Shown piece by piece: positions 43,166-50,605 of a DNA stretch of 50,605 nt. Numbering within the stretch: the first letter of the stretch is position 1; each line of letters starts with the position of its first letter. The DNA is from Nocardioides sp. (lineage in GTDB: Bacteria > Actinomycetota > Actinomycetes > Propionibacteriales > Nocardioidaceae), in contig NZ_JACIXG010000037.1 of assembly GCF_014360585.1 (NCBI RefSeq), positions 1 to 50,605 on the forward strand, written 5' to 3'. The notes under the pieces were generated by a model. That model did not search any database. It was not told the origin of the DNA and worked only from the letters and a program-made list of their open reading frames with translations. Made by a program: the position numbers and the translations under genes.

Positions 43166-44629
43166 GTGGACGAACCTCTTGACGTAGTGCTGATCGGCGG
43201 CGGCATCATGAGCGCCACCCTGGGCGTGCTCCTCCAGGAGCTGGAGCCCAGCTGGTCCATCAAGATGATCGAGCGGCTCGACACGCTCGCCGGGGAGTCG
43301 TCCGGCCCATGGAACAACGCCGGCACCGGTCACTCCGCGCTGTGCGAGCTCAACTACAGCCCGCAGCGGCCCGATGGCTCGGTCGACATCTCCAAGGCCG
43401 TCGGCGTCAACGAGCAGTTCCAGCTCTCCCGGCAGCTGTGGTCCTTCCTGGTCGAGAGCGGCCGCATCCCGGACCCGGACAAGTTCATCCACACCGTCCC
43501 GCACATGTCCTTCGTATGGGGCGCGGACAACGTCGACTACCTGCGCAAGCGCTACGAGGCGCTCAAGGACCACGCGCTCTTCCCCGGGATGGAGTTCTCC
43601 ACCGACCCCGAGGTCATCCGGGGCTGGGCTCCGCTGCTGCTCGAGGGCCGCTCGGCCAAGTCGCTCGCCGAGGAGCCCGTCGCGGCCACCTGGACCAACG
43701 CCGGCACCGACGTCGACTTCGGCTCGCTCACCTCGATCCTGACCCGCACCCTGGTGGACAAGGGCGCCGACCTGGAGACCGGCTCCGAGGTCACCGGCCT
43801 CCACCAGACCATGGACGGCTTCTGGCACATCTACGGCCGCAACGAGTCCGGCAAGTACCACCTGCGCTCGCGGTTCGTCTTCGTCGGCGCGGGCGGCTAC
43901 GCCCTGCCGCTGCTGCAGAAGGCCTCGATCCCGGAGATCCGCGGCTTCGGCGGTTTCCCGGTCTCCGGCGAGTTCCTGCGCACCTCCAAGCCCGAGCTCG
44001 TCGCCCAGCATCGCGCCAAGGCCTACGGCAAGGCTGCCGTCGGAGCCCCGCCGATGTCGGTGCCCCACCTCGACACCCGCCACGTCGACGGCAAGACCCA
44101 CCTGATGTTCGGTCCGTACGCCGGATGGAGCCCGCGCTTCCTCAAGTCCGGTTCGCTCACCGACCTGTTCCTCTCGGTCCGCCCCCACAACCTGGTGCCG
44201 ATGCTGCGGGCCGGGCTGACCAACATGGACCTCACCGTCTACCTGGTCAAGGAGCTGCTGCGCTCGCCGAGCAAGAAGTTCGACGACCTCCAGGACTTCT
44301 TCCCCGCCGCAGACCGCAAGGACTGGGACCGGATCATCGCCGGCCAGCGGGTGCAGGTCATCCGCCCCGACGGGGTGCTCCAGTTCGGCACCGAGGTCAT
44401 CACCGCCGAGGACGGCACCATCGCCGGCCTCCTCGGCGCCTCCCCCGGCGCCTCGACCGCCCCGGGGATCATGGTCAACGTCCTGCGCCGCTGCTTCCCC
44501 GCCCGCTGGGACTCCTGGCAGCCCCAGCTCAAGACGATGATCCCGGCCACCGGCCCCGAGCTGAGCGCCGACCCCGAGCTCGCCGCCGAGACCTTCGCGC
44601 GTACGGACCGCCAGCTCAACCTCGGCTGA
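43166..44629 (+). CDS. mqo: Malate:quinone oxidoreductase
   Basis: Mqo oxidises malate to oxaloacetate and passes electrons to menaquinone at the membrane. The 487-residue FAD protein has LIGGGIMSATLG (9-20), ERLDTLAGESSGPWNNAGTGHSA, VPHMSFVWG and GASPGASTAPGIMVNVL near the C-terminus, and matches the family length. GTG 43166 is used; the Shine-Dalgarno is weak. The upstream region 43059-43165 contains TTAGACCGATCTAA (43106-43119), a small palindrome that could be an operator. Confidence 0.95.
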   Translation: MDEPLDVVLIGGGIMSATLGVLLQELEPSWSIKMIERLDTLAGESSGPWNNAGTGHSALCELNYSPQRPDGSVDISKAVGVNEQFQLSRQLWSFLVESGRIPDPDKFIHTVPHMSFVWGADNVDYLRKRYEALKDHALFPGMEFSTDPEVIRGWAPLLLEGRSAKSLAEEPVAATWTNAGTDVDFGSLTSILTRTLVDKGADLETGSEVTGLHQTMDGFWHIYGRNESGKYHLRSRFVFVGAGGYALPLLQKASIPEIRGFGGFPVSGEFLRTSKPELVAQHRAKAYGKAAVGAPPMSVPHLDTRHVDGKTHLMFGPYAGWSPRFLKSGSLTDLFLSVRPHNLVPMLRAGLTNMDLTVYLVKELLRSPSKKFDDLQDFFPAADRKDWDRIIAGQRVQVIRPDGVLQFGTEVITAEDGTIAGLLGASPGASTAPGIMVNVLRRCFPARWDSWQPQLKTMIPATGPELSADPELAAETFARTDRQLNLG

Positions 44630-44646
44630 CCCCGCCCTGCCGAAGG

Positions 44647-44765
44647 GTCAGCCCCGTCGGCCGAGACGTCACTTAGGTCGGCCGAGTTGGCAACCCAATG
44701 CCCATTCGAGCGACCGGAGTGACGCTTCGACCGACGGGAGTGACGTCTCGGCCGACGCGGGTGAC
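44647..44765. repeat. Palindromic repeat block (family B, copy 2)
   Basis: GTCAGCCCCGTCGGCCGAG at 44647-44665 is followed by TTCGACCGACGGGAGTGAC (44726-44744) and CTCGGCCGACGCGGGTGAC (44747-44765), the same three-part layout as at 34970-35067. It lies between the convergent mqo and FAD/NAD(P) genes, touching the latter's stop, and probably terminates both. Confidence 0.75.
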
Positions 44766-46120
44766 TACTCGGGGGTGAGATGGGCGGCTACGGCAGCGGC
44801 CTGGTTCCGGATCTCGGGGATGGCGGTGGCCTCGTAGAGCGCGCCCTTGCAGGGCGGGCCGACGGTCAGGAGATCGGGTACGACGCGGCCGTCTGCCCCG
44901 ATGACGTGGCCGTCCTCGGTGACGTCGATGCCGAGGCGGAGTGGGTCGGGGGCGATCAGGCCGCGCTTCTGGAGTGCGAGCAGGAGGGGGTTGTCGGTGC
45001 GGGTGATGTCGGGCGAGGGGCCGGTGCAGTTGATCACCGCGGTCACCTCGTGGTCACCGTCGGCCAGGGAGACGACCGGCCGCTCGGCGGCGTCCGTCCG
45101 GCAGCCGAGCACCCCACCGCCGAGGACCTTCAGACGTCCCTCGGCCTGGTAGGCCTTCAGGAGGGCGGCGATGCGCGGGGCCATGCGGTGGCGGCGTACT
45201 TCCCACTCGCGGGCGTAGAGGTCACGGAAGCGGCGGCGCTCCAGCTCGGGCAGGCGGCGCCAGATCGACTGGGTCGGGCCGCGGAGGCCGTCGATGACGG
45301 CACGCCAGTCGACGCCGAGGCCGGTCGCGTGCTCGATCTGCGCGCGTACGAGCGCGGCGACGCCGTCGGCGGTCAGCGGGCCGTCGGGAACCGGGGTCAC
45401 CCAGGAGGTGAACTGGTCGTCGACGTGGGGGCTCGGGACCAGGCCGTGGCGGCTCACCATGATCACCCGGCGGGCCGGGGAGTCGTCGAGGAGCGTGACC
45501 GTCGTGTCGATGGCGGTGAGGCCGGTCCCGACGACGAGCACGGTCGCGTCCTCCGGCAAGGCACTGATCCGGGCCACGTCCCACGGGTCCGAGAGGTTCC
45601 ACGGAGCCTCGGGCAAGCCGGCCAGCGGCTGGGGCGGCGGGTTGCCGTAGGCGAGAACGACGGCATCCGCCGCGTGGCCCTCATCGTCGTCGCTGGTCAG
45701 GACCCGAAAGCCCGGACCGATCGGCTCGACGTCGATCACCGTCTCGCCGACAGTCTCCAGCGTCCCCGGACCGGCCTCGGCGGCCTGTGCGAACCGATCG
45801 CGCAGATAGCGCGAGTAGTCGCGCCGGGGCAGGAAGTCGGTCGGCCCGAGCTCGACGCCGGACGTTGCCGCCCAGTCGAGCAGGTCGTCACGATCGTCGG
45901 GGAAGCCGGACATGTTGTTGGCCCGGACGTTGAGGAGATGACGGCCGTCGGTCGTCGAGTACGCGACCCCGTACCCGGCCTCGCCCCGTGACTCGAACAG
46001 CGTCACCGACGCGCCCCGGCGGAGCAGGTTGATCGCGGTCAGCGTGCCGCTCGCTCCTCCTCCGACGATCGCCACCGTGAGGCTGGTGGTCGGTTCGGGA
46101 GGCACGGCATCTGTCGTCAC
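44765..46120 (-). CDS. FAD/NAD(P)-binding protein
   Basis: The 451-residue protein starts with a Rossmann fold VAIVGGGASGTLTAINLL (16-33) and has a second dinucleotide site VLVVGTGLTAIDTTVTLL near residue 200. RHLLNVRANNMSGFPDDR, LAYGNPPPQPL and INCTGPSPDITRTDNPLL match the NAD_binding_9/YdhS-like family of predicted oxidoreductases. Substrate unknown. GTG 46120 is the start; no clear Shine-Dalgarno. The last codon overlaps the family B repeat. Confidence 0.82.
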   Translation of the reverse strand: MTTDAVPPEPTTSLTVAIVGGGASGTLTAINLLRRGASVTLFESRGEAGYGVAYSTTDGRHLLNVRANNMSGFPDDRDDLLDWAATSGVELGPTDFLPRRDYSRYLRDRFAQAAEAGPGTLETVGETVIDVEPIGPGFRVLTSDDDEGHAADAVVLAYGNPPPQPLAGLPEAPWNLSDPWDVARISALPEDATVLVVGTGLTAIDTTVTLLDDSPARRVIMVSRHGLVPSPHVDDQFTSWVTPVPDGPLTADGVAALVRAQIEHATGLGVDWRAVIDGLRGPTQSIWRRLPELERRRFRDLYAREWEVRRHRMAPRIAALLKAYQAEGRLKVLGGGVLGCRTDAAERPVVSLADGDHEVTAVINCTGPSPDITRTDNPLLLALQKRGLIAPDPLRLGIDVTEDGHVIGADGRVVPDLLTVGPPCKGALYEATAIPEIRNQAAAVAAHLTPE

Positions 46121-46169
46121 CCAGTCAGCCTAACTTCGCTAAGCGACGTTTGTTCAGCGGGTTAGTTGC

Positions 46170-46547
46170 CTAGCAGGCTTCCCGCAGTCGCGGGATCCTA
46201 GGAATCCCGCCGAGCCGCTTGTTGTAGCGGACGTGGTCGGCGTAGCCCTCGAGCAGCGTCCACAGCGCCTTGTGCGCCGGCCACGGGATGGCCTCACCGG
46301 GGAAGGCCCAGGACGAGCCGAAGCCGATCCAGACCGGGACCCAGTCCTTGGCGCAGTCCCACTCGCCCCGCTTGGACATCAGCAGCCGGTGACGCACCTG
46401 GAACGCGAGCCGCTGACCGTCCTTCACGATCGGCGCCGCACACACCCGCCACAGCGGCATGTCGAGCGACATCAGCTCGATCTCGATGTCGCCGAGAATG
46501 CGCGGATCCACCAGGACCGTAGCGACGTTCTCGTGCGGGCGCCTCAT
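46170..46547 (-). CDS. Conserved hypothetical protein
   Basis: The 125-residue protein has no membrane segment or recognisable catalytic motif. It contains LWRVCAAPIVKDGQRLAFQVRHRL and DWVPVWIGFGSSWAFPGEAIPWPAHKALWTLLEG, a Trp-rich compact pattern, and ends in a basic tail. ATG 46547 is chosen; an earlier frame to 46577 is possible. Codon use looks coding. I do not recognise the family. Confidence 0.6.
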   Translation of the reverse strand: MRRPHENVATVLVDPRILGDIEIELMSLDMPLWRVCAAPIVKDGQRLAFQVRHRLLMSKRGEWDCAKDWVPVWIGFGSSWAFPGEAIPWPAHKALWTLLEGYADHVRYNKRLGGIPRIPRLREAC

Positions 46548-46716
46548 ACAGATCACGCTAGCGCCGAGCACCGACATCCGCTGGCCGATCCGCCAGGAGC
46601 GAACATCGGGACTGATTCACCACCCCGCCGGACAGAACGTATGGGTCGGGCCTATCATCCTCCCCAGTCTCGATCGGGCAGGGAGGCCCGAGTGGAGGAT
46701 CGAGAAAGGACCGACG

Positions 46717-47745
46717 TTGGCACCCTCGCGGCAACCCAGAACGGGTGAAGAGGCCGAGAAGTACGCCGCGGAGCATCTGCATTCCCTCGGCTGGCCCGAC
46801 GCCGCGCCCTCGGGCAGCACGGCGGCCGCGGACGTCGACATCATCGGCGGCCGTCCCGACAACGTCGTCGTCGCACAGGTGATGCTCACCCGCACCCCGA
46901 CCGAGGCGCGCAGCGTGTGTGCGGCCCGCGGCGCGGGCTACGCCTACGACGCCCGGACGGTCGCCCTGTTCAGCCGCGCCGGCTTCACCACCGACGCGGT
47001 CGAGTGGGCCGACAAGGTCCGGGTGGCGCTCTTCGAGTTCGCCGCGGACGGCTCGATCCGGCCGCACGGGAAGCATGCGGCCGAGCTGGTCACCACCGCA
47101 ACCGCACCGGCGCCGACCCTCGGCCGCGCGCCCGAGCCGGCCCCCGGCCGCCACGTCGATCCCACGCGCACCGGCAGCTTCAACTTCACCGGGAAGATCC
47201 CCTCGGTCAGGCCCCGCCGGAAGGCTGCTGAGAAGGTCACCGAGAAGGCCCCCGAGAAGGCCCCCGAGACGATCACGGTGAAGGTTGCCGCGAAGGTCGC
47301 TACGGCGATCGCGCCCGACCCGGCCCCACCGGTCGCGGAGAAGATCGCCGGCCCGACGACCGGCCAGGTCCCTGCGTACTCCACCATGAGCATCCCCAAA
47401 GCCCCGACGCCACCGGCCGACGAGCGCTGGGTCCCGGACGGGCTCGGTCCGATCCTGGACGCCATCGCCCGGGCGTCGGAGCTGCCCGTCGTGCTCGTCC
47501 TGGGCTCCGACCAGCGCGCCGAGTGGGTGCGGCAGACCTTCCAGGTCGGCACGATCACGGTCACCGACGAGAGCGTGCTCCCGATGCTGCTCTCCCTGGT
47601 GACGGGCCGGGAGTCGCAGTACGCCAGCGGCGAGTCGTATCACAAGGTCGACGGCCTCAAGCCGCAGGGCGAGCGGGCGCTGGAGTCGTGGCGGGCCTGG
47701 GAAACCTACGACCGCGCGATGGCCATCTACCGCCGCGCGGTCTGA
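46717..47745 (+). CDS. Mrr-like endonuclease-domain protein with Pro/Ala/Lys linker
   Basis: The 342-residue protein begins RTGEEAEKYAAEHLHSLGWPDA, then AAADVDIIGGRPDNVVVAQVML, the pattern of Mrr-like restriction endonuclease domains where Asp of ADVD and the following Q/K strand would form the active site; the usual final Lys appears replaced (AQVML), so catalysis is uncertain. Residues about 130-240 form a Pro/Ala/Lys-rich linker with repeated EKAPEKAPE units, followed by a C-terminal domain with LPVVLVLGSDQRAEWVRQTFQVG. TTG 46717 has AAAGGA 6 bases upstream. It converges on the HNH pseudogene; no methylase is nearby. Confidence 0.65.
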   Translation: MAPSRQPRTGEEAEKYAAEHLHSLGWPDAAPSGSTAAADVDIIGGRPDNVVVAQVMLTRTPTEARSVCAARGAGYAYDARTVALFSRAGFTTDAVEWADKVRVALFEFAADGSIRPHGKHAAELVTTATAPAPTLGRAPEPAPGRHVDPTRTGSFNFTGKIPSVRPRRKAAEKVTEKAPEKAPETITVKVAAKVATAIAPDPAPPVAEKIAGPTTGQVPAYSTMSIPKAPTPPADERWVPDGLGPILDAIARASELPVVLVLGSDQRAEWVRQTFQVGTITVTDESVLPMLLSLVTGRESQYASGESYHKVDGLKPQGERALESWRAWETYDRAMAIYRRAV

Positions 47746-47756
47746 GCGTCCCACCC

Positions 47757-48490
47757 TCAGCAGTAGCCGAGCATCTCCTCGAGCGCGCGCCGCTCGCTGT
47801 CGTCGACCGCGAGCGACCAGCGCGCCTTGGTGTCGACCCAGCGAGCGGCGTACGCACACTGGAACCCCTTCCGGGGACGCCAGCCCGCGGGGTCGTCGTC
47901 GCCCTTGCTCATGTTGGTCGGGCCGTCGACGGCGAGCAGGTTGCCCAGGTCGTTCGAGAACGAGCGCCGCCGGTCCTCGGACCACGCGCTCGCGCCCGAC
48001 CGCCAGGCCTCGGCGAGCGGCACGACGTGGTCGACCTGGATCGCCTGTGCCTGGCCGGGCTCCTTCAGGTCGGTGTCAGGCGGCTGCCGGTGTAGGGGTC
48101 GACCCACGTCCCGGCGAGCACGTCGTGGCCGCATCCTCCCTGCGGCCGGGTCCGCGCCTCGACGGCATCGCGCAGGAGCACGTCGTCGCGCTGGTTGCAT
48201 CCGTTGCCGTCGCTGTCCGCCCAGCCGCCTCCGAACGACGAGCGGGCGTAGGCGACCAGTCCGTCGGGGCGTCTCGCGACCGTTTCCAGCGCGGCGAACT
48301 CACGGCGCACCACGCGCGCGTCGGCGGGCGCCGGTGAAGGCGCCGCGGTCGCAGCCGGCGGCGTACGTCGTGCCTCCGGCACACCTTCCGGCACGTCCTC
48401 CGGCGCGTCATCGGGCAGCCACAGCGCGACCGCCCAGCCGGCGGCCGCCAGCAGGACGACCAGCACCGCCAGCGACGCACGCCTACCCAT
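47757..48490 (-). pseudogene. Secreted HNH endonuclease, frameshifted
   Basis: Two adjoining frames encode one protein. The first frame (48490 down to about 48065) gives a signal anchor (ASLAVLVVLLAAAGWAVALW), a Pro-rich linker, RRPDGLVAYARSSFGG and GHDVLAGTWVDPYTGSRLT. The second (to 47757) continues DTDLKEPGQAQAIQVDHVVPLAEAWRSGA with the DHxxPL core of the HNH/DUF1524 family, then NDLGNLLAVDGPTNMSKGDDDPAGWRP. Intact relatives read through this junction, so one base is missing (or two are extra) near 48075. Either the gene is inactive or the assembly has an error there. Confidence 0.8.
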
Positions 48491-48604
48491 GCCGTCGCAT
48501 TGTGCCCGCGACCACCGACATCGACCTGCCTGCGAGGTATTACCGATCGGTGACGGATGTGCCGATCCCTGTCACCCGGTCAGCAGCACTGGCAGAGTGA
48601 AGGC

Positions 48605-49420
48605 ATGACTGCGCTGGACATGGGACAGACCCCCCTCGCAGAGGTCGGGGTCATCGGCGGGACCGGGCTGTATGAGTTCTTGAACGATGCCCAGGAGGTG
48701 AAGGTCGAGACCCCGTACGGCGCTCCCTCCGCGCCGGTCACGGTGGGCACCGTCGCCGGCCGGTCGGTGGCCTTCGTGCCACGCCACGGCCGCTCGCACG
48801 AGTACCCGCCGCACACCATCCCCTACCGCGCCAACCTCTGGGCGCTGAGATCGCTCGGCGTGACCCAGGTGCTCTCCCCCAGCGCCGTCGGCGGTCTCCG
48901 GCCCGACGCCGTCGCCACGGGTGACCTGGTGACGCCCGACCAGCTGGTCGACCGCACCTGGCGACGGATCCCCAGCTACGTCGAGACCGGCGCCACGCAC
49001 GTACCCCTGGCCGACCCCTACTGTGCGCGGATCGCCAAGGCGTACGTGGCCGCCGACCCGTCGGTGAAGACCGGTGGCACGCTCATCGTGATCGAGGGCC
49101 CGCGGTTCTCGACCCGAGCGGAGTCGGTCCACCATGCCGCCCAGGGCTGGACGCTGGTCGGCATGACCGGTGCCCCGGAGGCGGCGCTCGCCCGCGAGCT
49201 GCGGATGTGTTACGCGCCGTTGTGCCTGGTCACCGACATGGACGCGGGCGCGGCCGAGGGCGAAGGCGTCGACGAGGACGACGTGTACGCACTCTTCGCC
49301 GCCAACCTGGAGCGGATGCGCACCATCCTGGCCGACACGATCGACGGCCTGCCCGACCCTGCCGGCTGCCCCTGCTCGACCTGGGCCGAGGGCAAGCAGC
49401 TCGCCTACGAGATCCCATGA
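48605..49420 (+). CDS. mtnP: S-methyl-5'-thioadenosine phosphorylase / purine nucleoside phosphorylase family
   Basis: This 271-residue PNP_UDP-family enzyme has VGVIGGTGLYEF, the phosphate-binding VPRHGRSHEYPPHTIPYRANLWAL, IEGPRFSTRAES and GMTGAPEAALARELRMCYA. The C-terminal LVTDMDAGAAEG varies the purine-contact site (TDYD in MTA phosphorylases, TNxA in PNPs), so substrate preference is uncertain. ATG 48605 has GAAGG upstream. The stop overlaps the epimerase gene by 4 bp. Confidence 0.85.
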   Translation: MTALDMGQTPLAEVGVIGGTGLYEFLNDAQEVKVETPYGAPSAPVTVGTVAGRSVAFVPRHGRSHEYPPHTIPYRANLWALRSLGVTQVLSPSAVGGLRPDAVATGDLVTPDQLVDRTWRRIPSYVETGATHVPLADPYCARIAKAYVAADPSVKTGGTLIVIEGPRFSTRAESVHHAAQGWTLVGMTGAPEAALARELRMCYAPLCLVTDMDAGAAEGEGVDEDDVYALFAANLERMRTILADTIDGLPDPAGCPCSTWAEGKQLAYEIP

Positions 49421-50466
49421 GGGTCCTGCTCACCGGGTCCGCCGGGTTCATCGGCACCGCCATCGGCCGGGTGCTGGAAGAGGCTGGCCACGAGGTCGTA
49501 CGCGTCGACGTGCTGCTGCCGATGGCCCACGGCGAAGCGGCCGCGGCACCGCCCGGGACGCACCTCCTCGACGTACGCGACGCCGACGGCTGGGGCGACC
49601 TGCTGGACGGCATCGACGCGGTGTGTCACCAGGCCGCGGTCGTCGGCGCCGGAGTGACCGTGGCCGATCTTCCGCTGTACGCCGCACACAACGACCTCGG
49701 CACCGCCGCTCTCCTGGCCGCGATGAGCGCGCACCGGGTCTCCCGGCTGGTGCTCGCCTCGTCGATGGTCGTCTACGGCGAGGGCCGCTATGTCTGCCCG
49801 ACCCACGGCGACCGCGTCCCGCCGGCGCGCTCGCGTGCCGCGCTCGACTCCGGCGACTTCGAGAACCACTGCGCCCTCTGCGGCGGCGCACTGGACTGGG
49901 CGGCAGTCGCCGAGTCCGCCCGGCTCGACCCACGCAGCTCGTACGCCGCCAGCAAGGTCGCCCAGGAGCACTACGCCTCCGCGTGGGCGCGTCAGGCCGA
50001 CGCGACGGCGATCGCGCTGCGCTACCACAACGTCTACGGGCCGCACATGCCCGCCGACACCCCCTACTCCGGGGTCGCCGCCATCTTCCGGTCCTCCCTC
50101 GAGCGGGGCGAGGCTCCGCAGGTGTTCGAGGACGGTGGCCAGCAGCGCGACTTCGTCCACGTCGACGACGTGGCGCGCGCCAACCTGGCGGCGCTGGAGG
50201 CGACCTCCGAGCGGTCACCCGGGAGCCTGTCGGCCTACAACGTCGCCTCCGGGCACCCGGTCACGATCAGCGAGGTGGCGGCGCTGGTCGCGCGCGGCAC
50301 CGGCCAGTCCGAGTTGGCGCCGGTGGTCACCGGCCGCTACCGCATCGGCGACGTACGCCATGTCGTCGCCTCGCCGCTGCTGGCTGAGAAGGAGCTCGGC
50401 TTTCGCGCCGAAATCCTGCCGGAGGTCGGTCTCCCCGCCTTCGCCACCGCTCCCCTGCGGTCCTAG
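49417..50466 (+). CDS. NAD-dependent sugar epimerase with a zinc-ribbon-like insert
   Basis: The 349-residue extended SDR has LLTGSAGFIG (4-13), ASSMVVYG and Y176-A-A-S-K180, then RYHNVYGP and RDFVHVDDVA, all intact. Between the active-site Ser and Tyr it has an insert with C127-P-T-H130 and H151-C-A-L-C155, spaced like a zinc ribbon. A similar insert occurs in a subset of dTDP-L-rhamnose 4-epimerase-like enzymes of Actinobacteria. Start ATG 49417 overlaps the phosphorylase stop (ATGA), so the two are coupled though not metabolically related. Confidence 0.8.
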   Translation: MRVLLTGSAGFIGTAIGRVLEEAGHEVVRVDVLLPMAHGEAAAAPPGTHLLDVRDADGWGDLLDGIDAVCHQAAVVGAGVTVADLPLYAAHNDLGTAALLAAMSAHRVSRLVLASSMVVYGEGRYVCPTHGDRVPPARSRAALDSGDFENHCALCGGALDWAAVAESARLDPRSSYAASKVAQEHYASAWARQADATAIALRYHNVYGPHMPADTPYSGVAAIFRSSLERGEAPQVFEDGGQQRDFVHVDDVARANLAALEATSERSPGSLSAYNVASGHPVTISEVAALVARGTGQSELAPVVTGRYRIGDVRHVVASPLLAEKELGFRAEILPEVGLPAFATAPLRS

Positions 50467-50481
50467 GTGATTGATCGCCCC

Positions 50482-50605
50482 CGCTGGTCGAGCCGCCGGA
50501 GCCGCTAGGCGAAGGCGTGTCGAGACCAACACAGTCCCCTGTCGCGCTCGATAGGACCGTGTTGGTCTCGACACGGATTCGTTCGTTCCTCACGAATCCG
50601 GCTCG
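50482..50605. repeat. Intergenic palindromic repeat (family C), running to the window end
   Basis: CTGGTCGAGCCGCCGGAG starts at about 50484 and CGTGTCGAGACCAACAC (50516-50532) pairs perfectly with GTGTTGGTCTCGACACG (50559-50575), a 17-bp stem with a 26-base loop. It lies 16 bases after the epimerase stop and is probably its terminator. The short version inside the PrmC-like gene at 40637 belongs to the same family. Confidence 0.75.

Noticed and set aside
46122..46144. DtxR/IdeR-type iron box upstream of the FAD/NAD(P) gene (GTTAGGCTGAC)
   Set aside because: Only 11 of 19 positions agree with the consensus and no second site or iron-related gene is adjacent.
48040..48100. Programmed ribosomal frameshift in the HNH nuclease
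   Set aside because: There is no slippery heptamer or strong downstream structure, and close relatives appear to encode a single frame.

Overview
The window is high-GC DNA with GTG, TTG and ATG starts and densely packed, often 4-bp-overlapping genes. The order dacB, DUF2342-type zinc metalloprotease, tilS, hpt, ftsH, folE, folP, folB, folK, DUF3180 is characteristic of Actinobacteria. Gene content, including malate:quinone oxidoreductase and a Cds1/CysK2-like PLP enzyme, fits the Propionibacteriales, most likely Nocardioidaceae (Nocardioides-like). This assignment is inferred from gene content and order, not from a marker gene.

Region 1 (1-18367) is a surface-glycan locus built around pseudaminic-acid-type nonulosonate synthesis. 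It holds the 3' end of a pseI-like synthase, pseG (reverse strand), pseB, pseC and pseF. Around these lie a sulfotransferase-like protein, a large polytopic membrane protein, an ArnC/DPM1-type glycosyltransferase, an NDP-sugar epimerase, two methyltransferase-like proteins, a large GT2 enzyme and a protein with the sialylmotifs of family GT29 sialyltransferases. Together these could make, activate, transfer and decorate a pseudaminic-acid-containing wall polymer or glycan. No pseH is visible. An HTH/PIN toxin-antitoxin-like pair sits between the intact pseI 3' end and a second, frameshifted copy of the same pseI segment, so it lies between direct repeats of about 220 bp.

Region 2 (18593-28947) is a conserved housekeeping block on the reverse strand. 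From upstream to downstream it covers peptidoglycan carboxypeptidase, metalloprotease, tRNA-Ile lysidine synthase, hypoxanthine phosphoribosyltransferase, FtsH, four folate genes, DUF3180 and a membrane coiled-coil protein. Inorganic pyrophosphatase is divergent from dacB.

Region 3 (28948-30813) is a small accessory island. A P-loop kinase and an AbiEi/DUF559-like protein are bracketed by two copies of a palindromic repeat containing ACCGAGGTAACTCGGT.

Region 4 (30814-50605) is mixed metabolism: an acyl-CoA oxidase-like flavoenzyme, a PAP2 membrane phosphatase, a thiamine-type ABC transporter under a TPP riboswitch, a GNAT, a metallo-beta-lactamase-fold hydrolase, a PrmC-like methyltransferase, a TIGR02206 membrane protein, a PLP enzyme, mqo, an FAD/NAD(P) protein, an Mrr-like endonuclease-domain protein, a frameshifted secreted HNH nuclease, an MTA phosphorylase-like enzyme and an NDP-sugar epimerase with a zinc-ribbon-like insert. 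At least three families of palindromic repeats lie at gene 3' ends, and one has contributed codons to a coding sequence. No rRNA, tRNA, CRISPR array, integrase or transposase gene was recognised.
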